64,000 nucleotides of DNA from Rhodococcus sp. ABRD24 (GCF_004328705.1 NZ_CP035319.1:2852001-2916000); one strand, 5' to 3'. Numbered from the stretch's first letter, positions 1 to 10,903 are shown. A program made the numbers and translations. Notes: generated from the letters alone by a model not told the origin.

Positions 1-1790
<1,790 letters not shown>

Positions 1791-1920
1791 AAGAAGCTAC
1801 GCGTCCACTGTGCGGTATCTGAAACAACACACAGATATCATTCACCCCCCACATTCCGGGGCCTTCGGGTCGACGGATGGTTCGGGCGGGGAGAGGTGAA
1901 TGTGTGACAGTTTCATAGAG
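1791..1920 (+). other. 23S-5S transcribed spacer
   Basis: Spacer between the two rRNAs. It contains an inverted pair cattcacc (1839-1846) and ggtgaatg (1895-1902) that would bring the 23S 3' side and 5S 5' side together as a processing stem. No tRNA is present in it. Confidence 0.6.
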
Positions 1921-2038
1921 TTACGGCGGCCATAGCGGAGGGGAAACGCCCGGTCCCATTCCGAACCCGGAAGCTAAGCCCTCCAGCGCCGATGGTACTG
2001 CACTCGACAGGGTGTGGGAGAGTAGGACACCGCCGAAC
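1921..2038 (+). rRNA. rrf: 5S ribosomal RNA
   Basis: About 118 bases with the hallmark 5S order: ttacggcggcc at the 5' end, aacgcccggtcccatt, ccgaacccggaagctaag, and an end (acaccgccgaac) that pairs with the 5' end. It is close to mycobacterial 5S as remembered. Lies about 130 bases after the 23S gene on the same strand, the normal rrn operon order, and is followed at once by a terminator. Confidence 0.96.
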
Positions 2039-2047
2039 ACCTTTTCA

Positions 2048-2083
2048 CCGAAGGCCCCCACGGATCACCGTGGGGGCCTTCGG
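2048..2083 (+). terminator. rrn operon terminator hairpin
   Basis: A perfect 16-bp stem (2048-2063 with 2068-2083) closes a 4-base atca loop, 10 bases after the 5S gene. There is only a short T-rich tail (catttct), as is common in GC-rich actinobacteria. Confidence 0.9.
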
Positions 2084-2472
2084 CATTTCTGCATCAAATA
2101 TTGGTTCAATCCTGTGAGAATATGCCGATGATTCTCGAACATGTGCTGCAAGTAGGATCTTGTGATCTTCAGCGATAGATGTGGGTTGAGTAGGGCAGGG
2201 TCTCCGAGACTGCTCGGTGCGAAGCTCGGAGTGCGTATTTTCAGGCCGACGGGATCGGATCACCGTGCTACGGCGGGCACATCCCGACTTCTACCTTGAA
2301 TTGTGTACATTACGACTCTTTCCGATGGCAGATGCGGGCGCAGCTCTCCCGTCACGTTCCGGTGGTCGCGAACGCTGTGGTTGGCAGCTTCGAAACGCTG
2401 TGGCAATCTGACGATATGACTGGGCGGGGAGGGACTGGTACACAGCGATGCTCCGTCGAGGCCGAGAAGGAC

Positions 2473-2946
2473 ATGCGCTATTCGCGCAAGCCTGGGTGGC
2501 GGCCGCACGATACTGCCTGGGTAACGTGGGTGGCGCTGTTGCCAATCCTTCTCCTCGTCGTCTCGATCCCGGCTGCCCTCCTCGAGGACAATCGCGGAAC
2601 GATGATCGGCGATGTGCTTGTCACCTGGAACCTGTTCGGCATTTTCGGCCTGGTGGTGACTGTCCCGGTGGCAATGGTGGCTCTGTTCGGCGCGGCCGCT
2701 CTGAAACAACAGTTCCGCTTCGGGCGCTGGCTCGCTTCACTCGGCAGCGCAGCGGCGGCGATCGCCTTCGCCACCCTCGCCTACGGCATCGTCGCCGAAA
2801 TGGCGTCGCCCGATGAGTGGAGGGACCCGAACAGTTGGGCGCCGGTGCTCTCTCCCTCCGCAGCTTTCCTTGTCCTCGTCCCGTACTTCGCGATCACTGT
2901 GGCCAACACTTACGTGATCGGCCGCCTCTGGAAGCGACGCGCCTAG
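2473..2946 (+). CDS. Small multi-pass membrane protein, unknown function
   Basis: Product of 157 residues. After a short basic N-terminus (MRYSRK) come about four hydrophobic segments: WVALLPILLLVVSIPAALL, the stretch beginning LFGIFGLVVTV, one around GSAAAAIAFATLAYGIV, and a final one around AFLVLVPYFAITVANTYVIG, ending in a basic tail KRRA. This predicts a small integral membrane protein with a cytoplasmic C-terminus. The ATG at 2473 is preferred because gagaagg lies just upstream; an ATG at 2416 and earlier starts would add a non-hydrophobic, low-quality extension. It stands alone between the rRNA terminator and the next unknown gene. No family recognised. Confidence 0.6.
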   Translation: MRYSRKPGWRPHDTAWVTWVALLPILLLVVSIPAALLEDNRGTMIGDVLVTWNLFGIFGLVVTVPVAMVALFGAAALKQQFRFGRWLASLGSAAAAIAFATLAYGIVAEMASPDEWRDPNSWAPVLSPSAAFLVLVPYFAITVANTYVIGRLWKRRA

Positions 2947-3125
2947 CGCCGTCGTGAACAACTCCAACAGCGCACCGCCAGAGCTGGTCCAGCGTTGGCT
3001 GACTGAAGAGGGCTGGCAAATGGGGCTGACGCTGTTGTGCCCCGGCAACTTCCGGGAGGTGCGCCTAGCCTCATGAGATGCCTTGGGGATCTCTCGGCCA
3101 CGACGGGACGGTGCAAGGTAGTCAG

Positions 3126-4187
3126 ATGAATCCAATTGCGGAAATGATCCTGGCGGGGCCGCGGGGTCGACGTCTTTGCCTCGAGCTTGCCAGGGATCTG
3201 GACTCGGACATTTCAACCGCCGTCTTCCAACTCGCGCACGGCGTCGAAGTAGTGAGTGGTTCATCTGGGGTCCGGTTGATCCCGACCGCTGGGGTCGGCA
3301 GCGATCCCTTCCCGGTTTCGTCACTGGAGCAGCTCTCGGCCGACCTTGTGTCTGTCGATCTCGCCGACCTCGGCACGGGCCGGATTCAAACTGCCTTGGC
3401 GCGGTCGGTGGATTCCGCGACGTATTGGCAGGAGCCCGACGGTGCAGACGTGCTCGCGGGCCACCCGACTGTCCGGGCTGCCCTCTCACGCCTCGCCGAA
3501 CACCTCGCGTCGTCCCCGATCATGGAGTGGTTCAGGGAGCCCCGTCGGACCGAGCAGTGGGCTATCGATTGGCGATCAGCCAACGCCTGGGCGCCACTGC
3601 CGAAGGATCCGCAACAAACGCTCAGGCAGTGGGCGGCCGGCGTGCGCACGGAGGAAGCACAGGCCGCGCGCGAACGCCCCCGTGACCCCCATGCCGATTG
3701 GACCGGAACCTGGTGGTCAATCCCGTTGGGACTCATCAAGACTGTCGGCCGTCTTCCTGCTGAGTTGAGTCTCGTGGAAGATGGGTTCGGGTGGCAGCAA
3801 GCGACAGCGATACCTGTCCGCGGGATAGGCCGAACTTTCGAGGTCCACTCGGAAGAGGACTGGATACTGCTGTGCCGTTCCTTTCCGCTCGAGGTCACCG
3901 CGTCGCGGCGGCATGACTGGTTCCGCGCCACCGGCCGCGACGACCGGTGGGTCATCCCCGATTGGGAACGTGTCGCGAGCGAGTGGGACGCCGTGCACCT
4001 CACACCTTTGTGCTATCTCAGCAGCGCGACGCGGGTCCTTCAGGTTGATACCGAGATCGCCTCGGTCATCGCCGGCTGGGACCCAGGCAGCACCATCTGG
4101 CTAACCGATGTCGCACGCGAAGGAGACGGACCGCGACAGGATTGGCACCTCGACAGCAACAGCGGCACTTGGATTTTGACGTCTTAG
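3126..4187 (+). CDS. Hypothetical soluble protein
   Basis: Product of 353 residues, rich in Trp, Asp and Arg, with no signal peptide or membrane segment, so probably cytosolic. The start at 3126 has aaggtag upstream; a longer start at 3078 would add 16 residues of poor quality. No catalytic motif or family recognised. It is transcribed in the same direction as the membrane protein upstream (180-base gap), but nothing links their functions. Codon use is typical high-GC3, so it is very probably a real gene. Confidence 0.6.
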   Translation: MNPIAEMILAGPRGRRLCLELARDLDSDISTAVFQLAHGVEVVSGSSGVRLIPTAGVGSDPFPVSSLEQLSADLVSVDLADLGTGRIQTALARSVDSATYWQEPDGADVLAGHPTVRAALSRLAEHLASSPIMEWFREPRRTEQWAIDWRSANAWAPLPKDPQQTLRQWAAGVRTEEAQAARERPRDPHADWTGTWWSIPLGLIKTVGRLPAELSLVEDGFGWQQATAIPVRGIGRTFEVHSEEDWILLCRSFPLEVTASRRHDWFRATGRDDRWVIPDWERVASEWDAVHLTPLCYLSSATRVLQVDTEIASVIAGWDPGSTIWLTDVAREGDGPRQDWHLDSNSGTWILTS

Positions 4188-4559
4188 ACGCGTTCTGATA
4201 GGAGAACTCGTCGAGTTGTGGTCGCGTCATCGCACCGCTCGCGGTTTCGGTCGAGATCCGGCAGCACCTCGCGACGCTCAACACGTCGCTCGGCAGATCA
4301 AGGGTCTGGCCGGCGGTCGAGACCCTCGCGTACCCATGTCAGTTTCTGAGGTCGTCTGCGCTGTCACCTGGCGTCTTACGCGTCGTGTGCGTCAACTGTC
4401 CGAGCAGCCCGTCCGGGCCCATCAGCTCGATGCCCTGCTCCTTGGCCAGCGCCAGCTGGTTCACCTCGTCCGCCAGGGACTCCAGTGTTTCCGCCACGGT
4501 CTGTTCTTCCCGCCGAGCTCCTTGCTCGGCCTGTCAGGCCAACCCGGATCCACCGTCAT
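4188..4559. other. Gap with transposase debris
   Basis: 372 bases between two convergent genes. The only recognisable content is the transposase N-terminal remnant on the minus strand listed separately; nothing recognised in 4188-4338 or 4498-4559. Confidence 0.5.
4339..4497 (-). pseudogene. IS256-family transposase N-terminal remnant
   Basis: Read from a GTG at 4497, a 52-residue frame begins MAETLESLADEVNQLALAK, continues with ELMGPDGLLGQLT and then loses similarity and stops. The first ~36 residues resemble the N-terminus of actinobacterial IS256-family transposases (a helical start followed by a GPDGLLGQLTK-type segment). The DDE catalytic domain and the inverted repeats are absent. It lies between convergent genes and marks an old insertion-deletion event. 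The family call is from memory of the motif. Confidence 0.5.
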
Positions 4560-7007
4560 TCAGACAGTGCCCCGTGTCCCGGCAGCGCCGAAGCTGACTC
4601 CGACGCGGCAGCTGTTGTGGGTACGGAGCACTCGGTGCGTGACCGCGAGTGTTGCGGCGACTGCGAGTGCCAGACTCCCCGCGACGACGGCAGCGACCAT
4701 GCCCCAGCTGACCTCCACCCCGACTTTGGTCGACGTGATTTCGGAAAGGCCAATGGCCATCCCCGTCAACGGCAAAAGTGTCACCAGCATCCCGAGCGTG
4801 GCGCCGATGAGCACGACGATCGCGGTCTCGACGCCTGCCGATGACAGCAATTGACGAGTGGTGCCACCTGACGCCGTGAGGACAGCGGTGTCGGATCGCC
4901 TGCGGTGGGCTGACATTGCCATGCTGTTCGCGACAGCGAGGCCGCTGTATCCCACCGACATAGCGATGAGAACCATCGCCAGTGCGTTCGTGAGTCGGGC
5001 GTCGACCTCGTAGTCCCTCAGCGCATAGCTGTAGGCATCCTCGACGGCCGCGCCAGGCGAGAGTTCCTTCGGTGTATGGTCTTTCGGAACGAAGACGGAA
5101 TCGGTCAATGCGGTGATGTCGTGAGCACGGACGAGTTCGCGGGGCATCACGAACGGGCCTCGTGCCGGATCCAATGGAAGAACCTGTGCAACGGTGATCG
5201 ACTCGGTGAGTCCGTCGGCGAAACGAACCTCGAGGGTCTGGTCCACCCGTGCGTTGAGCAGTTGGGCGGTCGGTTCGTCCAGGACCGCCTCGCCGGGGGC
5301 CGTGTAGCGCGGGTCAAGGCTGCCGACAGCATCGATGACAACGGTGTTCCCGTCGGCGGACGGTACGAAAAGCCGAGTCGGAAGCGGTGCGCGAGTCCCG
5401 ACGGGTCCGGCTCCCGTTTGCGCTACGACTTCATCGTTCAACCCTGCCGCACCGTCTGCAGGAGTTACGAGGGCGAGTCCCTCGAGCTGCCGTGTCTGCT
5501 CTGCCGGATAGGCGGCGGACATGGTCTCGACCATTCCACTGAGGAGCACCGCGAATCCGACGCCGGCGATGACCGGAGCTGCAGTGCCTGCGGCTCGCCG
5601 CGTCCTTGTCCGGAGTTCGGCGCAGATCAGCATCGGACCCGCAGACTTCGACAGGGAGGTAAGCGGCACGGCGACGACTTTGACGATCGCACCGATGATG
5701 ACCGGCGCGAGCATTGCGGCCGCGACGATGAAGGCCATCGCGGCCGCAATGGCTGCGTTGACCCGGGCGTCGGGTCCTGCGGTGGCGGTCGCCGGCGTGG
5801 CGGCAACACCGGCAACGAGAGCTGACAGCCCGCCGATCCACCGGCCCCCCGTCATCGGACGGCGCTCCACATCTGCATCCAGCAGAGCCTCGATCGGGGC
5901 CACCTTGGCAGCCGACCGAGCGGGAATCCACGCCCCCGTCATTGCCGCAGCCACCCCGAATCCAATCGCGATTGCCAACGGCCACAACGAGACACGGATC
6001 TGAAAGTCGGGTGGTTGAACCTCGAGTCCGAGCAGAAGCAGGCGCAGCGCCGGAGCGAGGGCCAGCCCCGCCGCCGCACCAACGATTCCCCCTCCCAGCC
6101 CACACGCCGCAGCTTCCCCGAGGACCATTCGCCGGATCTGCCGCGGGCTGGCACCGACTGTGCGCAGGAGGCCGATCTCGCGGCGGCGTTCCGAGGTAGC
6201 CAGAGCCAGCGTCGAACCAACCACGAAAACAGTGGTGAACATTGCGAGAACCGCCATCGCGACGATCAGTTGATCACCGAGGTGACGGCGGTGCCAGAGG
6301 TATTCGGGTTCCAATGTTGCGCGATCGTTGCCGCTGACAACGGTGCCTCGGGCAGCGAGCGCCTCCTCCGCCTGCCGGACCACGTCATCTTCCGAGGCGC
6401 CGACCGCCTTCACCACACCGATGGCGCGAACCCCTGGCTGGAGCGTCTCCGCGAGCTCGTCGGTGACGTAGAAGCCTGGGCCGTCGAGTACACCGGACAC
6501 CGTGAACTCACGCGGGCCTGCACTGAGATTGACCGCGACCGTGCCGCCGACGTCGACTCCGAGGGTTGCGGGAACGACGATCTGCTCGGGTGTGGCCGGT
6601 GCGTCGCCGTCCACCAGCGAGAATGGTCCGAGCTCAACACTCGACCAGCCGTGACCGGCCTCTCTTGCTCCGTCGTCAGCGACCGGCACATCGTCCAAGA
6701 AGGGCTGTACGTAGAAGGCCCGGTCTGTCACCACGGTGTCGATACCGGGCACAGTGGTCAGGTCGGTGGCGATCCGTCGGGCCTCTTCTTCACTCCACGG
6801 GATGTAGTCGGCGCGGTTGCCGAACTCGTCGAACGACCGGGCGGGCAGTGCCAGTGCTGTCGACTCGGACAGACGGGGTTGCACGAGTGGGCGGGAGGAG
6901 TCGAACACGATGAAGGTCGAGGTGATCAGCGCGACTCCGAAGGCGGTCGCGATGAACGCGGCGAGGAAGCTGGTCCATTGGGTGCGAAGATTTGCGACGG
7001 CAAGCAC
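4560..7007 (-). CDS. FtsX-type ABC transporter permease (MacB/LolE-like)
   Basis: Product of 815 residues. It starts with a membrane segment (FLAAFIATAFGVALITSTFIV), followed by a large periplasm-type domain (to about residue 240), three membrane segments with the FtsX signature (ATSERRREIGLLRTVGAS, near residues 265-285), a second extracellular region, and a last FtsX-type membrane block near the C-terminus. This two-FtsX-domain layout is typical of exporters of peptides, lipids or antibiotics rather than importers. The ATG follows the stop of the ATPase gene by 2 bases, so the two are co-translated. The adjacent divergent two-component system suggests stress- or antimicrobial-responsive expression. 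Confidence 0.9.
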   Translation of the reverse strand: MLAVANLRTQWTSFLAAFIATAFGVALITSTFIVFDSSRPLVQPRLSESTALALPARSFDEFGNRADYIPWSEEEARRIATDLTTVPGIDTVVTDRAFYVQPFLDDVPVADDGAREAGHGWSSVELGPFSLVDGDAPATPEQIVVPATLGVDVGGTVAVNLSAGPREFTVSGVLDGPGFYVTDELAETLQPGVRAIGVVKAVGASEDDVVRQAEEALAARGTVVSGNDRATLEPEYLWHRRHLGDQLIVAMAVLAMFTTVFVVGSTLALATSERRREIGLLRTVGASPRQIRRMVLGEAAACGLGGGIVGAAAGLALAPALRLLLLGLEVQPPDFQIRVSLWPLAIAIGFGVAAAMTGAWIPARSAAKVAPIEALLDADVERRPMTGGRWIGGLSALVAGVAATPATATAGPDARVNAAIAAAMAFIVAAAMLAPVIIGAIVKVVAVPLTSLSKSAGPMLICAELRTRTRRAAGTAAPVIAGVGFAVLLSGMVETMSAAYPAEQTRQLEGLALVTPADGAAGLNDEVVAQTGAGPVGTRAPLPTRLFVPSADGNTVVIDAVGSLDPRYTAPGEAVLDEPTAQLLNARVDQTLEVRFADGLTESITVAQVLPLDPARGPFVMPRELVRAHDITALTDSVFVPKDHTPKELSPGAAVEDAYSYALRDYEVDARLTNALAMVLIAMSVGYSGLAVANSMAMSAHRRRSDTAVLTASGGTTRQLLSSAGVETAIVVLIGATLGMLVTLLPLTGMAIGLSEITSTKVGVEVSWGMVAAVVAGSLALAVAATLAVTHRVLRTHNSCRVGVSFGAAGTRGTV

Positions 7008-7009
7008 GT

Positions 7010-7768
7010 TTACGGCTCCATCCGGGCCATGCGAGTGGCGATCACCGCGGCGTTGTCAGCCCGGCTTCGTTCGAGCCGCTGGGAGTAGGCGATCCTCCCG
7101 TCCTGGAGGAAGACCACGGAGTCGGCATAGCAGGCTGCGACTGGGTCATGGGTGACCATGAGAGTTGTCTGCCCCTGTTCGTCCACGAGGCGCCGCATAA
7201 GTGTCAGGACGTGGTGTGAAGTCCGCGTGTCGAGTGCACCCGTCGGTTCGTCGGCGAACAACACTGCGGGGCGGGTGATCAAGGCCCGTGCCAGCGCCAC
7301 ACGCTGTTGCTGACCGCCGGAGAGTTCCGCCGGCCGGTGCGAAGCGCGATCGGCGAGCCCCACCTCGGTGAGGGCGGCCATGACCCCATCGTGTGGGACG
7401 CGACGGCCCGCGAACCGGGCAGGTAACTCGACATTCTGTGCGGCGGTCAGTGAACTGACGAGGTTGAACGCCTGGAAGACGAACCCGACGTGGCGTCTGC
7501 GCAGTTCGGTGCGAGCTCTTTCGTCCATCGCTGCGACGTCGGAGTCGGCAATGACGACCGTGCCGCTGGTGGGGCGGTCGAGGCCTGCCGCGCAGTGCAG
7601 GAGTGTCGACTTGCCTGACCCGGATGGACCCATGATTGCGGTGAAACTGCTTCGAGGGAAAGCGATCGTGACTCCATCGAGAGCGGTGACAGAGCGATTT
7701 CCTTGCCCATGGGTCTTGCGTACATCAGCGAGTTGGACGGACATCGTTGTTTGTTGAGTCGTCGTCAT
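7010..7768 (-). CDS. ABC transporter ATP-binding protein, MacB/LolD type
   Basis: About 252 residues with all nucleotide-binding motifs in order: Walker A GPSGSGKST, Q-loop VFQAFNLV, signature LSGGQQQRVALARAL, Walker B AVLFADEPTGALD, and the H-loop MVTHDP. It powers the FtsX-type permease encoded immediately downstream. Three starts are possible (GTG 7807, ATG 7768, ATG 7741); none has a strong ribosome site, and 7768 is a compromise. The gene is divergent from the sensor kinase at 7877, a frequent arrangement for transporters that are both sensed and regulated by their neighbouring two-component system. Confidence 0.9.
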   Translation of the reverse strand: MTTTQQTTMSVQLADVRKTHGQGNRSVTALDGVTIAFPRSSFTAIMGPSGSGKSTLLHCAAGLDRPTSGTVVIADSDVAAMDERARTELRRRHVGFVFQAFNLVSSLTAAQNVELPARFAGRRVPHDGVMAALTEVGLADRASHRPAELSGGQQQRVALARALITRPAVLFADEPTGALDTRTSHHVLTLMRRLVDEQGQTTLMVTHDPVAACYADSVVFLQDGRIAYSQRLERSRADNAAVIATRMARMEP

Positions 7769-7876
7769 ATTGCTATCGAATTGGTCTAGCGTCAGGTTTG
7801 CAGTCACCCGATCTGTACGAATGGGGTAGTGCTGGCACTACCGCGCATGGTCGACTTGGTGACATACGGTGGGACG

Positions 7877-9100
7877 ATGCGCGTCGCGACGGCTTGGCAA
7901 GCGATGGCACAACACCCATTTCGGTTTCTGCTCTCATGGTGGCCGTGGCGTTGCCTGCTTTATCTCGCGTCTGGCGTGCTCGTAGGTGGGGCGATGTTCG
8001 TTGTTCTCGCGACCTCTGCTGCGCTCGGGATAGCGTTCTTCGTGGTGGTCGTGGGCGCTGCGCTGTTCGTGTTGATCGGGTTCTCCGGCATCGTGGTCGG
8101 GCGGCTCGAACGGTGGCGCCTTCGACTGGTCGATCTCGACGGTGCTCCGGATCCGCACAGGCCACCTCTCGGTTCTGGTGTCGGTGCCTGGCTTTCGACC
8201 AGGCTGGCTGAACGGTCGACGTGGCGTGAGCTGGGATTCGCCCTGCTTTCAGCGACAACGCTGTCGTGGATCGACGCCACCGTTCTCGGGTTCGCTTTCG
8301 TCCTCCCTGTTCTGTGCTTCCGGGCACCGATCGGCGACCCTGCGGCATGGCCGTGGGTGATCATCGGCCTGGTAGCGATCGGCTCCGGCCCTTACATGAT
8401 CACGGCCTGGGCAGGAGCCCGCGCTGGGTTGACCCGCATATTCCTTGCACCACGTGATGACGAGATCGGTGCGGAAATCACCGATGTCGATCGAACCAAG
8501 AGGCGACTGTTGAACGCCTTCGAGATCGAACGGGTTCGGATCGAACGCGATCTGCACGACGGGGCGCAGCAGCGTCTGGTGGCTCTGGGAATGACGCTGG
8601 GCCTTACCCGGTTGGATATCGACGACCCCGCTCTCGCGGCCCGTCTCGATGACGCACAGGATCAGCTGACTCTGGCGTTAGCCGAGTTGCGTGACCTTGT
8701 TCGCGGCCTCAATCCGCAAGTGCTCACCGACAACGGGCTCGTGGCGGCGATCGCCGACAGCGCGGGGAGATCGGCGGTGCCGATCTCCGTCGACGTGTGC
8801 CTGCCCAGCCGACTTCCTGTCGGTATCGAGACTGCGGCCTACTATGTCGTCGCAGAGGCGTTGACCAATATCGCGCGGCACAGCCAGGCCTGCGACGCCA
8901 CCGTGTACGGGCGTCATCACACCGACATTCTCGTAATCGAGATATCCGACAATGGGATCGGAGGAGCCGACCCTCGCCGTGGCACAGGCCTGTCCGGGCT
9001 CGCCGATCGCCTCGACGTCGTCGACGGAAGGCTGCGGCTGTCGAGCCCGGCTGGAGGTCCGACGGTACTCAGAGTCGAAATCCCATGCCGCATCGAGTGA
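7877..9100 (+). CDS. Sensor histidine kinase, NarL/LiaS-type (HisKA_3)
   Basis: About 407 residues. The N-terminal half has two pairs of membrane segments (around residues 20-75 and 125-190) with little extracellular loop, typical of intramembrane-sensing kinases. The dimerisation domain has the phosphoacceptor motif ERDLHDGAQQRLVALGM, then a HATPase_c domain with the N-box AEALTNIARHS and the G-box SDNGIGGA. It would phosphorylate the response regulator that overlaps its end. Start 7877 is chosen for ggtggga upstream. Divergent from the ABC exporter, which is its likely target or sensory partner. Confidence 0.9.
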   Translation: MRVATAWQAMAQHPFRFLLSWWPWRCLLYLASGVLVGGAMFVVLATSAALGIAFFVVVVGAALFVLIGFSGIVVGRLERWRLRLVDLDGAPDPHRPPLGSGVGAWLSTRLAERSTWRELGFALLSATTLSWIDATVLGFAFVLPVLCFRAPIGDPAAWPWVIIGLVAIGSGPYMITAWAGARAGLTRIFLAPRDDEIGAEITDVDRTKRRLLNAFEIERVRIERDLHDGAQQRLVALGMTLGLTRLDIDDPALAARLDDAQDQLTLALAELRDLVRGLNPQVLTDNGLVAAIADSAGRSAVPISVDVCLPSRLPVGIETAAYYVVAEALTNIARHSQACDATVYGRHHTDILVIEISDNGIGGADPRRGTGLSGLADRLDVVDGRLRLSSPAGGPTVLRVEIPCRIE

Positions 9101-9732
9101 TACTGGCCGAGGACTCGATCCTGATGCGCGAAGGGCTCGAGAGCGTGCTGCACAGGTTCGGCCACACGGTCGTCGCAGCCGTGGGTAGCGCCACCGAAAT
9201 CCCCGCCGCCATGGAGGCGTACCAGCCGGACATTCTCATTACCGACGTGCGCATGCCTCCCGGCAACTCTGACGACGGACTGAAGGCCGCAGTAGCGCTG
9301 CGGACATACAAGCCAAGTTTCCCCGTGCTGGTGCTCAGCCAGTACGTCGAGCAGTCGTACGCTGCTCGGCTACTCGGGTCGAATGATGGCGTGGCCGTGG
9401 GCTATCTGCTCAAGGACCGTGTCGGAGCTGTCGCCGAGTTCAACGATGCGGTCGAGCGTGTCGCCGAAGGTGGCACAATCGTGGACCCCGAGGTAGTCCG
9501 GCAACTCCTGAACCAGCGTAAGGATCCACTCGAGCGGCTGAGCGGCCGAGAGCGTGAGGTCATCGAACTCATGGCAGAGGGTCGATCAAACTCGGAAATC
9601 CAGGCGAAGCTCTTCGTCAGCGAGGCTGCAGTCAACAAACACATTCGAAACATCTTCATCAAGCTCGACCTGCCCGTTGACACAGACGGTCACCGGCGCG
9701 TACTCGCCGTGCTTACGTTCCTCCGTAGCTGA
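9085..9732 (+). CDS. Response regulator, NarL/LuxR family
   Basis: Product of 215 residues. Receiver domain: acidic pair near residues 8-9 (VILAEDSILMREGLE), phosphoacceptor Asp in ILITDVRMPP, and Lys in YLLKDRV. C-terminal LuxR-type helix-turn-helix: LSGREREVIELMAEGRSNSE, then a recognition helix ending in AAVNKHIRNIF. Its ATG at 9085 lies 16 bases inside the end of the kinase gene, so the two are translationally coupled. It probably controls the divergent ABC exporter genes. Confidence 0.93.
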   Translation: MPHRVILAEDSILMREGLESVLHRFGHTVVAAVGSATEIPAAMEAYQPDILITDVRMPPGNSDDGLKAAVALRTYKPSFPVLVLSQYVEQSYAARLLGSNDGVAVGYLLKDRVGAVAEFNDAVERVAEGGTIVDPEVVRQLLNQRKDPLERLSGREREVIELMAEGRSNSEIQAKLFVSEAAVNKHIRNIFIKLDLPVDTDGHRRVLAVLTFLRS

Positions 9733-10028
9733 TCCGGTATGGCCCGAATCAACAGCTCATCAGGCCGACTCCCGTGGACTGCGTGCGGAGCCCCAGCACC
9801 CCGTGGCGTCGGTGCCGACACGGATGTTCGTGGCGTTGACGCAGCGTGATTCGCGGGCTCGGGAGTTGGTCACCGATGTGTTGCCCGAGGTGTTCCCGTG
9901 GGCGGCGTTCCTTTCCCGCGAGGAGAATACTGATCGTCACGGCCGAATCTCTCTGGACCCAGGGCCGGGCGGAACCCCGAGTGGGCGCATTGTTTACGCA
10001 CCACCCGAGGCCGCGTCCCGCTGTGGGA
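9733..10028. other. Intergenic region with a coding-looking fragment
   Basis: 296 bases between the response regulator and the RidA gene. Plus-strand bases from about 9815 to 9930 read as an open segment with strongly G/C-biased third positions (MFVALTQRDSRARELVTDVL and onward) but without a proper start or continuing gene. This looks like a decayed gene piece. The family is not recognised. Confidence 0.3.
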
Positions 10029-10439
10029 TCAGTCGACGACGGCGGTCGCCTCGACCTCGACGAGCACGCCCGGCTCGAACAGGTAGTCCACGCCGATCAG
10101 CGATGCCGGCGGTAGCGGCAGTGCGAGCCCGATCTCCTCGCCGACCTGTTCGACACCGGCCATGAATTCACCGATCTTCTCGGGCCGCCAGTCCGTCACG
10201 TAGAAGGTCAGGCGAAGTACGTCGTCGAATCTCGCCCCCGCGCCGGCCAGCCCCGTCGCAGTGTTGCGCAACGCTTGCGCGACCTGTCCCGCGAGATCGC
10301 CTTCGGCCACCGGGGTTCCGTCGGCGAGCCGCGCGATCTGACCGGCGACATGAACATGTCTGGTCCCGGACCCGACAGCGACGTGGTGATACGGAGTGGG
10401 GTGTGTCATGCCTTCGGGGGTGAGATAACGAACGGCCAT
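10029..10439 (-). CDS. RidA/YjgF-family protein (catalytic Arg not conserved)
   Basis: Product of 136 residues with the RidA fold landmarks: HVHVAGQIA, GAGARFDDVLRLTFYVTD and the C-terminal strand LVEVEATAVV. Canonical RidA deaminases hydrolyse reactive 2-aminoacrylate/imine intermediates with an Arg in a PARxAVEV segment. Here the equivalent stretch is PPASLIGVDYLF, with no Arg, so it more likely belongs to a non-deaminase Rid subgroup. The start at 10439 has gaggagag upstream. Divergent from an HxlR regulator with a shared operator-like region, so probably controlled by it. Confidence 0.85.
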   Translation of the reverse strand: MAVRYLTPEGMTHPTPYHHVAVGSGTRHVHVAGQIARLADGTPVAEGDLAGQVAQALRNTATGLAGAGARFDDVLRLTFYVTDWRPEKIGEFMAGVEQVGEEIGLALPLPPASLIGVDYLFEPGVLVEVEATAVVD

Positions 10440-10454
10440 GAAGCTCTCCTCGAA

Positions 10455-10486
10455 ATACCGAACTGGATAGGTATAACTTTGATACC
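10455..10486. promoter_or_regulatory. Putative HxlR operator, three half-sites
   Basis: ATACC at 10455-10459, GGTAT at 10470-10474 and ATACC at 10482-10486 form two overlapping inverted repeats in the ridA-hxlR divergent gap. The inner one is GGTAT-N7-ATACC. A plus-strand TATAAC (10472-10477) lies inside it. The arrangement suits autoregulation plus control of the ridA-like gene; assignment is by position. Confidence 0.5.
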
Positions 10487-10522
10487 TGGTACATGAAGAG
10501 CACTTCAACGAGACTAGGTAGC

Positions 10523-10903
10523 ATGCGCGATACTCCCCAGGCCGATCCCGGCGAACTCACGATCACCCCGCCTCATCGAGAGCTGCTCGATCAGGTCCTC
10601 GACAAGTGGTCACTGGCGGTGCTCAACGAACTGTGCGAGAGACCCAGCCGCTTCAACAATCTGCGCCGCGCAATCCCCGCGGTGACACAGAAATCACTCA
10701 CCGCTACCCTGCGTCGACTGGAGCGCAACGGCATCGTTCAGCGCGAGCTTCTCAGTTCCCGCCCGGTAGCCGTCGAATACCGGATCACCCCACTCGGAAA
10801 GACCCTTCGTCATCCGGTCGACGTCCTGCTCGCGTGGGCCGACAAGCACATGCCCGAGATCGAAGACGCGCGTACACGCTTCGACGAGTCGGAAGGCGAC
10901 TGA
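10523..10903 (+). CDS. HxlR-family transcriptional regulator
   Basis: About 126 residues; a single winged-helix domain of the HxlR/DUF24 type: DKWSLAVLNELCERPSRFNN for the first helices, then the recognition helix segment ITQ-like VTQKSLTATLRRLERNG, then the wing VEYRITPLGKTLRHPV. Family members sense aldehydes, quinones or redox stress. No Cys at the usual N-terminal sensing position of YodB/HypR types; the only Cys is in ELCERP. ATG 10523 has actaggtagc upstream; ATG 10493 is a longer alternative. It probably controls itself and the divergent RidA gene. Confidence 0.88.
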   Translation: MRDTPQADPGELTITPPHRELLDQVLDKWSLAVLNELCERPSRFNNLRRAIPAVTQKSLTATLRRLERNGIVQRELLSSRPVAVEYRITPLGKTLRHPVDVLLAWADKHMPEIEDARTRFDESEGD

